From: Plantactinospora sp039889035
Lineage (GTDB): Bacteria > Actinomycetota > Actinomycetes > Mycobacteriales > Micromonosporaceae
NCBI GenBank assembly: GCA_039889035.1
Contig: JBDQQY010000047.1
Location: 1 to 64,000, forward strand
Direction of reading: 5' to 3'
Length of the DNA: 64,000 bases
Translations under genes and position numbers: made by a program
In this document: one piece after another, positions 51,049-59,716 of the stretch
How positions within the stretch are numbered: the first letter of the stretch is position 1
Layout: every line of letters begins with the position of its first letter
Notes under the pieces: model-generated
Databases searched by the model: none
Seen by the model: only the letters and a program-made list of their open reading frames with translations
What the model was told of the DNA's origin: nothing

Positions 51049-52305
51049 TCAGGAGCGGGCCCGGCCGGTCGGCCAACTGGCCCGGAACAGGGCGGGCAGT
51101 TCCCGGCGGTGCCGGGCCAGCAGAAGCCCGGCCAGCACCGCGTACACGAACGCGACGCCGTACCGGACCGCCTGGGTGGGCACGGCGAACTGCACCGCGA
51201 AGAGCAGGAACAACAGCGCCGCCTCGACCCGGGAGATCCGCAGGTCGGCCAGGACGGCGACGCCGAGCAGGGTCTGCGCGGTGGTCAGGTAGAGCTCCTC
51301 GGTCTGCCGGGCGTCGAGTGGCAGCCCGGCGAACTCGCCGCCGCCGAGGTAGAAGGCGATCGGCAGGCAGGCGATCAGCAGGGTCCACTGGTTGAGTTTC
51401 GCCGCCAGCAGCGCGCCGAGCCCGTCGTCGGCCCGGCCGCGCAGCGCGAACGCGATCGCCACGATCACCTCGGGTGCCTCGGAGGCGACCGGGGCGAGCC
51501 ACTGTACGAGCAGGAATTCGTCGATGCCGAGCGCCGTACCGGCCTCGACGAGGGACTTGCCGAACGGCTCGGCCGCGCTGAGGATCACCACCGCCGCCGT
51601 ACCGAAGAGCACGGCGACGGTCAGCCGGCGGCGCCTCTTCGGCGCTCTGGCGAGGGTGGCGGCCACCCCGACCAGCGCCTCCTCGGCGTGCTCGGTACGC
51701 CCGATCCGGGAAAGGTAGAGCGCGAACAGGGCGCCCAGGACGATGCTGTCGTACCAGGCCAGCCGGCCGGTCAACGGGATCACCAGGGCGTAGACGGTGG
51801 CCATCAGCAGATAGATCGTCTCGGTCCGGCGGTGCGCGGAGAGGCTCACGCCGTTACGGTCGCCGGATTGGCCGCGTCGGCGTACCGCCCAGATGGCGGC
51901 GAAGACCAGCAGCGGCCAGGCGACCCCGATCAGCAGCCGGTTGGCCCCGGTCATGTTCGCCAGAGCGAACGCCGCGAACTCGGGATCGGAGCCGGCGGCG
52001 AAGGCGAAGTAGATGTCGATCGCGTACTCCGGAAGTACCGCCACCAGGGCGAGCAGGGCGAGCGCCAGGCTCCCGGGCAGGTCGACCCGGGCCACCTCGG
52101 AGGCCCACATCAGCAGGGCGACCGCCGAGAGCACCGCCACCCCGAAGACCGCCATCCCGGCGATCGCCGGCAGGTCGACGCCGGCCAGTCGCATCACCAC
52201 GGCCGGGACGGCTGCCAGCACGGCGAGGCCGACCCGGGTCGCCACGCCCCGGGCGGACACCGTGACATCGAGTCCCACCCGCACGTCGCCACCCCCGCCT
52301 GGCAT
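51049..52305 (-). CDS. Na+/Ca2+-exchanger-superfamily transporter
   Basis: The 418-residue product has about 11 membrane helices and two alpha repeats: LVAVLPEYAIDIYFAFAAGSD with LANMTGANRLLIGV, and APVASEAPEVIVAIAFALRG with LLAAKLNQWTLLIA. Acidic residues in both repeats (PEYAID and SEAPEVI) should bind the cation. A cytoplasmic loop with RRRRL separates the halves. The start may be internal (GTG near 52278). The transported ion is not certain: calcium/proton or sodium/calcium exchange is typical. It is monocistronic. Confidence 0.82.
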   Translation of the reverse strand: MPGGGGDVRVGLDVTVSARGVATRVGLAVLAAVPAVVMRLAGVDLPAIAGMAVFGVAVLSAVALLMWASEVARVDLPGSLALALLALVAVLPEYAIDIYFAFAAGSDPEFAAFALANMTGANRLLIGVAWPLLVFAAIWAVRRRGQSGDRNGVSLSAHRRTETIYLLMATVYALVIPLTGRLAWYDSIVLGALFALYLSRIGRTEHAEEALVGVAATLARAPKRRRRLTVAVLFGTAAVVILSAAEPFGKSLVEAGTALGIDEFLLVQWLAPVASEAPEVIVAIAFALRGRADDGLGALLAAKLNQWTLLIACLPIAFYLGGGEFAGLPLDARQTEELYLTTAQTLLGVAVLADLRISRVEAALLFLLFAVQFAVPTQAVRYGVAFVYAVLAGLLLARHRRELPALFRASWPTGRARS

Positions 52306-52490
52306 CGAGCCTGCCGGACCGGGGCGGACGGCAGGGGCGGAATCGCCGAGATGGCTCGGCCCGGCGCTGGCGGCGAGCGGCAGTCCGGGTCGGGGACGGA
52401 GCCGCGGAAACAGATCTCCGGACCGGGTGGTCAGGGACCGACCCTGCTCGGGGGCCGGTCCCTGACGGGCGTACCGGTTTCAGGAGGCGG

Positions 52491-53222
52491 TCACCACTGG
52501 AGTTGGGACACGTCCTCGACGGTGGCGCCGGCCGGCGGGGCGAACGCCTTACTGTCGACCTTCTCGGAGTACGTCACCAGCTCGATCGCGGCCTGTTCAC
52601 CGCTGTCCGTCCGGCCGACGAACGAGGCCAGTACGCCGGACTCGGTGACACAGACGGTGAGCTTGTCGAGGGTCCCCTCGGTGCCGCCCTGCGGGTCGCT
52701 GACCCCGGTGACGTCGGCGCAGAGCGTGTCCTGCCCGGCGATCTTCCGCTCCGTCGTCCGCACGTCGGTGTTCGGCACGATCGCGGCGGCGGCGACCAGG
52801 CCGAGCGCCAGTTCCGGGGTGACGAAGCCGGGGCCGGCGACCGCGGCGACCATGCCGGCCTCCGGGGTCGTCGCGGCAGTGGTGTTCGCGCTCTTCTGGC
52901 ACTCGGCGCCGGAGCAGATGATCATGTGTTCCGGGGTGAAGATCAGCCGGCCGTCCGGGGTGCCCAGCGCCGAGTGGGGCGGCTGCTGGGTGAGGGTGAT
53001 CGTCTCGGTCTCCCGCTGGCCGGCCTCCTCCCCGACGATCCTGTATTCGGCGGTGAAGGTGAGCTGGGCGGACTTCCCCAACCGGTCGGCGAAGTCTCCC
53101 AACGTGTTGGCCGTGTCGACCGCGTTCTGGACCGTGTTGATGACGCCACAGCCGGCGCCGAGCAGGACGAGGGCCGAGAGGGCGACGAGGCGCCCGGCAA
53201 GATGGCTACGAGGCGAGGTCAT
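52491..53222 (-). CDS. Lipoprotein of unknown function
   Basis: The 243-residue product has a lipoprotein signal (ALSALVLLGAGC, lipid on Cys25). The mature part starts with a helix (INTVQNAVDTANTLGDFADRLG), then a beta-rich domain (AQLTFTAEYRIVGEEAG, PDGRLIFTPEHMIICSG) with a pair of cysteines, and ends at VEDVSQLQW. It resembles actinomycete cell-surface lipoproteins related to LppX/LprG-like folds only in outline. It is an isolated leftward gene. Confidence 0.7.
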   Translation of the reverse strand: MTSPRSHLAGRLVALSALVLLGAGCGVINTVQNAVDTANTLGDFADRLGKSAQLTFTAEYRIVGEEAGQRETETITLTQQPPHSALGTPDGRLIFTPEHMIICSGAECQKSANTTAATTPEAGMVAAVAGPGFVTPELALGLVAAAAIVPNTDVRTTERKIAGQDTLCADVTGVSDPQGGTEGTLDKLTVCVTESGVLASFVGRTDSGEQAAIELVTYSEKVDSKAFAPPAGATVEDVSQLQW

Positions 53223-53497
53223 GCCGAGAACTGTGCGGCCGCCGGTGCCCCCCGGCCACGGCCCGCGACCGCAACGGCACGAATTCGGGAGATCGCCGTC
53301 CGCCGCTGTCCGGCCCCGCCCGCGCCGCGCTGGCCGTGGGGTACGTTGAGGGCCTCAGTCGCCGCGACCGGAGGAGGTGGGACCGATTTCCGTGTCGATC
53401 GGCCGGGTGCTCCCATCCCGCGGGTCGGCGGCCTCGTCGGGGCACGTCGGGTCGCGGTAGCCGGGAGAGCGCCGGCAGGCGTTCCGAAGGGCTGTAC

Positions 53498-54295
53498 GTG
53501 TCAACACCCATCTCCACTCCGACCTCCACACCGGACCGCGCGGAGGTCGTCCGCCGGCTCCGGGCCGCCGGCTGCGTCTTCGCCGAGGACGAGGCCGAAC
53601 TCCTGAGTACCGCCGCGCGGAGCCCGGCCGACCTGCTGGCCATGGTCGAGCGGCGGGTCTCCGGCCTGCCGCTGGAGCACATCGTCGGCTGGGTCGACTT
53701 CTGCGGCTTGCGGGTCGCCGTCGACCCGGGGGTCTTCGTGCCGCGCCGCCGTACCGAACTGCTGGTCCGCCGGGCCGCCGCTCTGGCCCGGCCGGGCGCG
53801 ACGGTACTGGATTTGGCGTGCGGCTCCGGCGCGATCGGGCTGGCGGTCGCGGCGCTGGTCGACGACGTCGTGCTGTACGCGGTGGACATCGCACCGGCCG
53901 CCGTCCGGTGCGCCCGGCGCAACCTCGCCCCGCTCGGCGGCCGGGTGTACGCCGGCGACCTCTACCAGCCCCTTCCGGCCCGGCTGCGCGGCCGGATCGA
54001 CGTACTGGTGGCGAACGTGCCGTACGTGCCCAGCGAGGCGGTCGAACTGTTGCCGCCGGAGGCGCGGCTGCACGAGCCGCTGGTGGCGCTGGACGGCGGG
54101 CGTGACGGCCTCGACGTGCTGCGCCGGGTGGCCGCCGGAGCCCGGGACTGGCTCGTCCCCGGCGGCCACCTGCTGCTGGAGACCAGCCTGGAGCAGGCGG
54201 AGATCGCCGTGGCCGTGTTCGACCGGGCCGGCCTCGCCCCGGCGGTGGTCACCGACGACGACCTGCCGGCGACCGTGGTGGTCGGCCGCCGTTGA
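53498..54295 (+). CDS. PrmC/HemK-like N5-glutamine methyltransferase paralogue
   Basis: The 265-residue product has a helical N-terminus, then the PrmC pattern GLRVAVDPGVFVPRRRTELLVRRA, motif I VLDLACGSGAIGLAVA, and NVPYVPSEAVELLPPEARLHEPLVALDGGRDGLDVLRR. PrmC methylates the Gln of the GGQ motif in release factors. Here the catalytic NPPY is NVPY, as in a paralogous actinobacterial group annotated as putative N5-glutamine methyltransferase. So the substrate may differ. The start at GTG 53498 is chosen for family length. Its stop is nine bases from the convergent ligA stop. Confidence 0.8.
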   Translation: MSTPISTPTSTPDRAEVVRRLRAAGCVFAEDEAELLSTAARSPADLLAMVERRVSGLPLEHIVGWVDFCGLRVAVDPGVFVPRRRTELLVRRAAALARPGATVLDLACGSGAIGLAVAALVDDVVLYAVDIAPAAVRCARRNLAPLGGRVYAGDLYQPLPARLRGRIDVLVANVPYVPSEAVELLPPEARLHEPLVALDGGRDGLDVLRRVAAGARDWLVPGGHLLLETSLEQAEIAVAVFDRAGLAPAVVTDDDLPATVVVGRR

Positions 54296-54304
54296 CCGCC
54301 CCGA

Positions 54305-56653
54305 TCAGCCGACCGAGGCTGCCGGCTCCGGCTCGCCCGCCGGTTCTGGCTCGGGCTTCAACTCCGGCTCGACTTCCGGCTCGCCCTCCGACTCCGGCTC
54401 GGGCGTCAACTCCGGCTCGACTTCCGGCTCCGGCTCGGCCTCGGTCAGGATCTCGGCGATCGTCGCCGCGTCCCCGGTGGTGTGCGCGGCGAGCAGCTCG
54501 GCGAAGCGTTCCGCCGGCATCACCCGGACGCCGAGGCTGGTGGCCTTCTCCGCCTTGCTGCCCGCGCCCTCGCCGACCACCACCAGATCGGTCCGCTTGG
54601 AGACCGAGCCGGACGACTTGCCGCCGAGCCGTTCGACCGCCTCGTTGCCCTCGTTGCGGGTCAGTCCCGGCACCGAACCGGTGACCACGACCGTCATCGG
54701 GGTGCCGTCCGGCCGGCGCAGCGGCAGCGCGGTCGCGGTCGGGACGTCCACGTCCACGTCGCCGTCGCTGGCCGCGGCCTGGCCGGGAACGCCCGGCTCG
54801 GTCATGTTGACCCCGCGGGCGGCGAGCTTCTCGACCACCGCGGCCAGCTCGACCAGCTCCGCCGCGATGGTGACGGCCCGCTCCGGTCCGACCCCCTCGA
54901 CCTCCTGCAGGTCGGTGACGGAGGCGGCGAGCAGCGCCTCCATGGTGCCGAAGTGCCGCGCGAGCCGGCGGGACATCGACCGGCCGGTCATCCGTACGCC
55001 GAGGCCGGTGAGCACCCGGGAGAGCGGCTGGCGCTTCGACGCCTCGATGTTGGCCACGAGTTTGCGGGCCGAGGTCTCGCCCAGCCGCTCCAGGGTGGCC
55101 AGCGTGCCGGGGTCGAGGTCGTAGAGGTCGGCCGGGTCGGTGACCATGCCGGCGCTGACCAGCAAGTCGATGATCTTGCTGCCCAGCCCCTCGATGTCCA
55201 TCGAGTCCCGGGCGGCGTAGTAGGAGAGCGACTCGCGGGCGCCGCAGGCCCGGCCCTGGGTGCAGCGCCAGCGCTTCTGCGAGCGGTCGATCTCGCCGTC
55301 GCAGCGTGGGCACCGGGTCGGCGGCTCGTACGCCGTGGAGTCCGCCGGACGTTCGTCGAGCTTGGCGCCGGTGATCTCGGGGATCACGTCACCGGCCCGC
55401 CGGACGAAGACGGTGTCGCCGGCCCGGACGTTGCGCCGGACCAGGTCGTCGAAGTTGTGCAGGGTGGCCGAGGTGACCGTCACCCCACCCACCTGCACCG
55501 GTGCCAGTACGGCGACCGGGGTGATCACGCCGGTCCGGCCGACCTGCACCTCGATCGAGAGCAGTGTGGTGGTGCGGGTGTCGGCGGGGAACTTGTAGGC
55601 GATGCCCCAGCGGGGTGCCCGGGTGCCCGACCCGGCCAGCTCGCGGTCGGCCGGGTGGTCGGCCTTGATCACCGCACCGTCGATGCCGAAGCCCAGCTCG
55701 CCCCGGCGGGCGTAGAGCGACTCCACCACGGCGAGCACCTCCTCGATGGTGGTGCAGAGCGGCATCCCGGCCGGTGAACCGGCGGTGGTGGCGACGCCGA
55801 GGCTCTCGACGTACGCCATGGTGGCCGAGTGCGGGCGGGGCTCGATGGCGTCGTCGGCGCCGTCGAGGCCGTGTACCGCGTAGGCGAGGAAGGAGAGCGG
55901 CGCGTCGTACGCCCGGTCCTGGGCCCGCAGCGTGCCCGCGGCGGCGCTGCGCGGATGCGCGAAGGCCGGCTCGCCGTGGCCGGTGCGCATCTCCTGGGCC
56001 TTCGCGAAGTCCTCGTCGGTCATGTAGACCTCGCCGCGGATCTCCACGGTCAGCGGCTCGCCGAGCTGCTCCGGCAGACCGGCCGCCCGCCGCGCCTGCG
56101 GCGTCACGTCCTCGCCGGCCAGCCCGTCGCCCCGGGTGGCGACCTGGGTGAGCCGGCCGTCCACGTAGCGGGCGGCGATGGCCAGACCGTCGATCTTGGG
56201 CTCCACGGTGTAGCCGGCGGCGGGACGGCCGAGCAGCTTGTCGAGCCGGGCCGCCCAGCGGGCCAGTTCCTCCTCGCCGAAGACGTTGTCGAGGCTGAGC
56301 ATCGGGACGCTGTGCACGACGTCGCCGACCAGCCCGGCGCCGGCCGCCACCAGCTCGCTGGGCGAGTCGTCGGTCTTCCAGCCCGGTTGGGCGGCCTCGG
56401 TCGCGACGACCCGGGCCATCAGCGCGTCGTAGGTCGCGTCGTCCATCGCCAGGTCGGCGCCGTTGTAGTAGGCGGCCGCCGCCGACCGGATCTCGGCGAT
56501 CGCCGCCTCGTAGGCCGGGCGGTCCGGAAACGGCTCGGCGAGCGCGGCGTCCACCACCGGGTCCACCGGATCGACGACCGGTGCCACCGGACCGGCCCCG
56601 CCCGGCTGCTCGGGCCGATCGTCGGTCACCGTCCCCACTACCTCGTACGCCAC
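54305..56653 (-). CDS. ligA: NAD-dependent DNA ligase
   Basis: LigA seals nicks in replication and repair. The 782-residue product has the adenylation domain with EPKIDGLAIA (active-site Lys) after the N-terminal Ia region (AYYNGADLAMDDATYDALM), an OB fold, a four-Cys zinc finger (CPRCDGEIDRSQKRWRCTQGRAC, shown here as CPRC and RWRCTQ), HhH motifs and a C-terminal BRCT (VVTGSVPGLTRNEGNEAVERLGGKSS). An unusual tail of about 45 residues of Glu-Pro repeats follows. The GTG at 56653 has GGGAGGG upstream. The N-terminus has about 30 extra Pro/Val/Asp-rich residues compared with the family norm. Confidence 0.95.
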   Translation of the reverse strand: MAYEVVGTVTDDRPEQPGGAGPVAPVVDPVDPVVDAALAEPFPDRPAYEAAIAEIRSAAAAYYNGADLAMDDATYDALMARVVATEAAQPGWKTDDSPSELVAAGAGLVGDVVHSVPMLSLDNVFGEEELARWAARLDKLLGRPAAGYTVEPKIDGLAIAARYVDGRLTQVATRGDGLAGEDVTPQARRAAGLPEQLGEPLTVEIRGEVYMTDEDFAKAQEMRTGHGEPAFAHPRSAAAGTLRAQDRAYDAPLSFLAYAVHGLDGADDAIEPRPHSATMAYVESLGVATTAGSPAGMPLCTTIEEVLAVVESLYARRGELGFGIDGAVIKADHPADRELAGSGTRAPRWGIAYKFPADTRTTTLLSIEVQVGRTGVITPVAVLAPVQVGGVTVTSATLHNFDDLVRRNVRAGDTVFVRRAGDVIPEITGAKLDERPADSTAYEPPTRCPRCDGEIDRSQKRWRCTQGRACGARESLSYYAARDSMDIEGLGSKIIDLLVSAGMVTDPADLYDLDPGTLATLERLGETSARKLVANIEASKRQPLSRVLTGLGVRMTGRSMSRRLARHFGTMEALLAASVTDLQEVEGVGPERAVTIAAELVELAAVVEKLAARGVNMTEPGVPGQAAASDGDVDVDVPTATALPLRRPDGTPMTVVVTGSVPGLTRNEGNEAVERLGGKSSGSVSKRTDLVVVGEGAGSKAEKATSLGVRVMPAERFAELLAAHTTGDAATIAEILTEAEPEPEVEPELTPEPESEGEPEVEPELKPEPEPAGEPEPAASVG

Positions 56654-56787
56654 GAAGTCCCCCTCCCGTCAGGCCCGCACGCTCGGCGTTCAGCCTAGAG
56701 ACCGGGTACGACGAAGCGCCGCCCCCAGTCCCGCCGGACTCCATACAACCGCCGGATAGGCCCGGCGCCGGCACCTAGGCTGACCTC

Positions 56788-57870
56788 ATGGCCGAGCCGG
56801 CGCGCAGTCCGGGGGACGAGCCGGGCGTACCCGGGCCGGAGCCGGAGCCGGGCGTGCGCGGGCCGGACGGCGCCCGGAGTACGCAGCACACGGAGGGCCA
56901 GGCCGCCGGCGAGACGCCCTGGTCACAGGCGGGGCCGCTCAGCTCGTCGCGTTCGCAGCACACCCAGAGCGTCGGCACGGTGATCATCGCGGGTCTGGCC
57001 AACCTGGCGGTGGCGGTGGCGAAGGCGATCGCCGGGGTGGTCTCCGGCTCGGCGGCGGTGCTCTCCGAGGCGGCCCACTCGGTCGCCGACACCACCACCG
57101 AGCTGCTGCTCTTCATCGCGCTGCGCCGCGGTGCCCGGCCACCGACCACGCAGTACCCGTTCGGGTACGGCCGGGAGAGCTATCTCTGGGCGTTCGTCGC
57201 CGCCGTGGTCACCTTCGTCATCGGTGCCGGGTTCTCCATCTTCCAGGGGGCGCAGGCGATCCAGGAGCGGCACGAGGATCTGGACCCCACGGTCGCGTAC
57301 GTGGTGCTGGTGGTCTCCTTCGTGGCCGAGGGCATCTCGCTGACCCGGTCCGTCCGGCAGTTGCGCCGCCGGGCGGCCCGCTGGCGCGTCTCCTGGCTTC
57401 GGGTGGCCCGGCGTACCCCGAACACCACCATCAAGGCGGTGCTGCTGGAGGACAGCGCGGCGCTGATCGGGCTGGTCCTGGCGGGCGTCGGGGTGGGGTT
57501 GTCGGAGTTGACCGGCAGCCCGGTGTGGGACGGCATCGCCTCGATCGCGATCGGCGTGCTGCTGCTGGTGGTGGCGACCACCCTGGCGCACAACAACATC
57601 GCGCTGCTGGTCGGCCGGGCGGCCCAGGAGGCGGTACGCGCGGAGATCGAGCAGGAGTTGGCGGCGATACCGGACCTGCGCGGCGTGGACCGGTTGATGA
57701 CGCTGCAACTCGGCCCGGAGGACATCCTGGTGGCGGTGAAGGTCAACTTCGCCGCCGACGCCAGCCGGGAGGAGATCGAGGTCGCCGCCGACGAGGCGGA
57801 ACGGCGGCTGATCGCGCGCAACCCGGCGATCCGGTACGTCTTCCTCGACCCGACCCGCCGCGCGGAGTGA
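56788..57870 (+). CDS. Cation diffusion facilitator transporter
   Basis: CDF proteins export Zn2+, Fe2+ or Mn2+ in exchange for protons. The 360-residue product has a long disordered N-terminus (60 residues), then TM helices with SEAAHSVADTTTE (His/Asp site in TM2) and LLEDSAALIG in TM5, where the usual His-x-x-x-Asp is changed so that Glu-Asp stands in. A C-terminal cytoplasmic domain follows (VRAEIEQELAAIPDLRGVDRLMTLQLGPEDILVAVKV). The first 60 residues may not all be translated, since other starts exist. It is divergent from ligA. Confidence 0.82.
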   Translation: MAEPARSPGDEPGVPGPEPEPGVRGPDGARSTQHTEGQAAGETPWSQAGPLSSSRSQHTQSVGTVIIAGLANLAVAVAKAIAGVVSGSAAVLSEAAHSVADTTTELLLFIALRRGARPPTTQYPFGYGRESYLWAFVAAVVTFVIGAGFSIFQGAQAIQERHEDLDPTVAYVVLVVSFVAEGISLTRSVRQLRRRAARWRVSWLRVARRTPNTTIKAVLLEDSAALIGLVLAGVGVGLSELTGSPVWDGIASIAIGVLLLVVATTLAHNNIALLVGRAAQEAVRAEIEQELAAIPDLRGVDRLMTLQLGPEDILVAVKVNFAADASREEIEVAADEAERRLIARNPAIRYVFLDPTRRAE

Positions 57871-57987
57871 GCGGCCGGTCCGAGCCCGGCCTCCCGGGCG
57901 CAAGCGGTCCGGGATGGAGTGGACGGAGTGGTTCGGGGCGGCGGAAGTATTGACAGCTTTCGACGGCGGGCTCAAGCTTGTGGAGGA

Positions 57988-58003
57988 GAGAGAGCGCTCT
58001 CTC
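57988..58003. promoter_or_regulatory. LacI-type operator GAGAGAGCGCTCTCTC
   Basis: A perfect 16-bp palindrome centred on AGCGCT, the type of site bound by LacI/GalR regulators of sugar genes in actinomycetes (compare CebR/CelR sites with GGGAGCGCTCCC). It lies 108-123 bases upstream of the DUF1996 gene. A TTGACA near 57951 could be the -35 box of the promoter. Confidence 0.6.
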
Positions 58004-58110
58004 AGACCTCGAACGAGGGCAGACCACCACCAGTCTGGCCAGCGACCTCCGACGCCTTCGGCGGCGGCGCCGCAACCCTCGCTGGCCGCTCACCAGCTAG
58101 GAGTGCCCAC

Positions 58111-58998
58111 ATGGAAAGGGCCGCACCCCTGCACGCGCTGCGCCGCCGGCTGAGAATCGTGACGCTGTTCGGCGCCCTGCTCGCCCTGCTCGGCGGCTAC
58201 GCCGTGATCGAGCGGGCAGAGCCGGCCGAGGCCCGGGTCGTCCGGGTCGCCGAGTTCCTGGCCGACTGTCCGTACAGCCACCGGCTGCCGGACGACCCGA
58301 TCATCTTCCCGGGCCTGCCCGGCGCCTCGCACATGCACAGCTTCTTCGGCGCGACGACCACCAACGCGCACACCAACCTGGCCGACCTGCTGAACTCGAG
58401 CACCACCTGCAACCCCCGGGTCGACGTCTCGTCCTACTGGGTGCCCACCTTCTACGCCGACAACGTCCCGGTGGAACCGGCCATCGTCACGTTCTACTAC
58501 CTCGGCGAGGGCGTCCGCAGCGACATCGTCGCCAACACCCAACCCCTGCCGCTGGGCCTGCGGATCGTGGCCGGCAACGCCCGGGCCACCGCCCCGGACT
58601 CGACCACCATCTCCCGGTGGTCCTGCCTGCACGCCGGGCACGTGGGCGCGTCCAAGGACTTCGTCAACTGTCCTGCCGGGACGATGATCGAGTCGTACCT
58701 CGACTTCCCGCAGTGCTGGAACGGCCGCGACCTCGACTCGCCGGACCACAAGAGCCACATGGCGTACCCGGTCAACCAGGCCTGCCCGTCCAGCCACCCG
58801 GTGGCGGTGCCGAAGCTGCGCCAGGTGCTGCGCTATCCGGTCAGCGGCGACCCCTCCCGGTTCCGGCTCGCCTCCGGTGGCGGCTTCACCATGCACGGTG
58901 ACTTCTTCAACGCCTGGCCCGAGGCCGAGATGCTGCGCCGGGTCCGGGACTGCATCCGCCCCGTGATCAAGTGCGGTGCGGACGGCCGTCCGAGCTGA
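58111..58998 (+). CDS. Secreted DUF1996 protein
   Basis: The 295-residue product has an N-terminal signal or anchor (basic start, hydrophobic 16-34). The rest matches DUF1996: PGLPGASHMHSFFGATTTNAHT, then SYWVPTFYADN, FPQCWNGRDLDSPDHKSHMAYP and RLASGGGFTMHGDFFNAWPE. His and Asp residues in these segments could form a metal site or active site. DUF1996 proteins occur in fungi and actinomycetes; some are found near glycoside hydrolases. The LacI-type operator upstream suggests control by a carbohydrate. The ATG has AGGAG upstream. Confidence 0.85.
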   Translation: MERAAPLHALRRRLRIVTLFGALLALLGGYAVIERAEPAEARVVRVAEFLADCPYSHRLPDDPIIFPGLPGASHMHSFFGATTTNAHTNLADLLNSSTTCNPRVDVSSYWVPTFYADNVPVEPAIVTFYYLGEGVRSDIVANTQPLPLGLRIVAGNARATAPDSTTISRWSCLHAGHVGASKDFVNCPAGTMIESYLDFPQCWNGRDLDSPDHKSHMAYPVNQACPSSHPVAVPKLRQVLRYPVSGDPSRFRLASGGGFTMHGDFFNAWPEAEMLRRVRDCIRPVIKCGADGRPS

Positions 58999-59009
58999 CT
59001 GTCGGGCTC

Positions 59010-59045
59010 CGCGGGTGGATCCGGCTCCGGCCGGGTCCACCCGCG
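59010..59045 (+). terminator. Hairpin after the DUF1996 gene
   Basis: CGCGGGTGGA (59010-59019) and TCCACCCGCG (59036-59045) form a 10-bp stem with a 16-base loop between the DUF1996 and DUF305 genes. It could terminate or attenuate. Confidence 0.6.
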
Positions 59046-59074
59046 CCACAGCGACCGGAGAAGGAGACCCGGAC

Positions 59075-59686
59075 ATGAGGCCCAGCGCCGTCGTACCGGC
59101 CGCCGCGCTGCTCGTCGGGGTGCTGCTGGCCGGCGGCTGTGCCGGCTCCGCCGCCGCACCACCGCCGGTTTCGGGTACGCCCACCGGCGCGGCCCCGGTC
59201 ACCGCCGGCCGACCGCCCGGCCCGGCGGGTACGCCCGGCCCGTTCAACGGCACCGACATCGCCTGGCTGCAACTCGCCGTCGCCATGCACGAACGGGTGC
59301 TGCCCCTGCTGGACCTGGTGCCGGAGCGCACCACCGACCCGGCCGTGCGCCGGCTCGCCGCCCGGGTCCGGGAGACCCACCGGGCAGACCTGGAGCGGTC
59401 CCGGCGGCTGCTCGACCGCTCCGGTGCGCCGAAGACCAACCCGCACGAGGGGCACGACATGCCCGGGATGGTCACCGCCGCCCAGTTGACCGCGCTCGAC
59501 GCGGCACCGGAAGCCGAGTTCCGGCGCCTCTTCGGCCAGTACCTCCGGGCACATCTGGCGCAGTCGGTCCGGGTCGCCGGCGCCGAGCAGCGCTCCGGCG
59601 CCGACCCCGACACCACCAGCCTGGCCGGGGCGATCGCCCGGACCGGCACCGGCTACCTGACCCAGCTCGACCGACTGCCGGACTGA
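59075..59686 (+). CDS. DUF305 lipoprotein
   Basis: The 203-residue product has a lipoprotein signal (LLVGVLLAGGC) and a Pro-rich linker. The DUF305 domain follows: FNGTDIAWLQLAVAMHERVLPLLDLV, HEGHDMPGMVTAAQLTALDAAPEAEFRRLFGQYLRAHLAQSVRVAG. DUF305 proteins are four-helix, ferritin-like folds often linked with copper. A strong GAGAAGGAG site precedes the ATG. It may be read through from the DUF1996 promoter. Confidence 0.85.
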   Translation: MRPSAVVPAAALLVGVLLAGGCAGSAAAPPPVSGTPTGAAPVTAGRPPGPAGTPGPFNGTDIAWLQLAVAMHERVLPLLDLVPERTTDPAVRRLAARVRETHRADLERSRRLLDRSGAPKTNPHEGHDMPGMVTAAQLTALDAAPEAEFRRLFGQYLRAHLAQSVRVAGAEQRSGADPDTTSLAGAIARTGTGYLTQLDRLPD

Positions 59687-59716
59687 CTTCCGCTTTCCGG
59701 CGAGCACCACCGCCGC

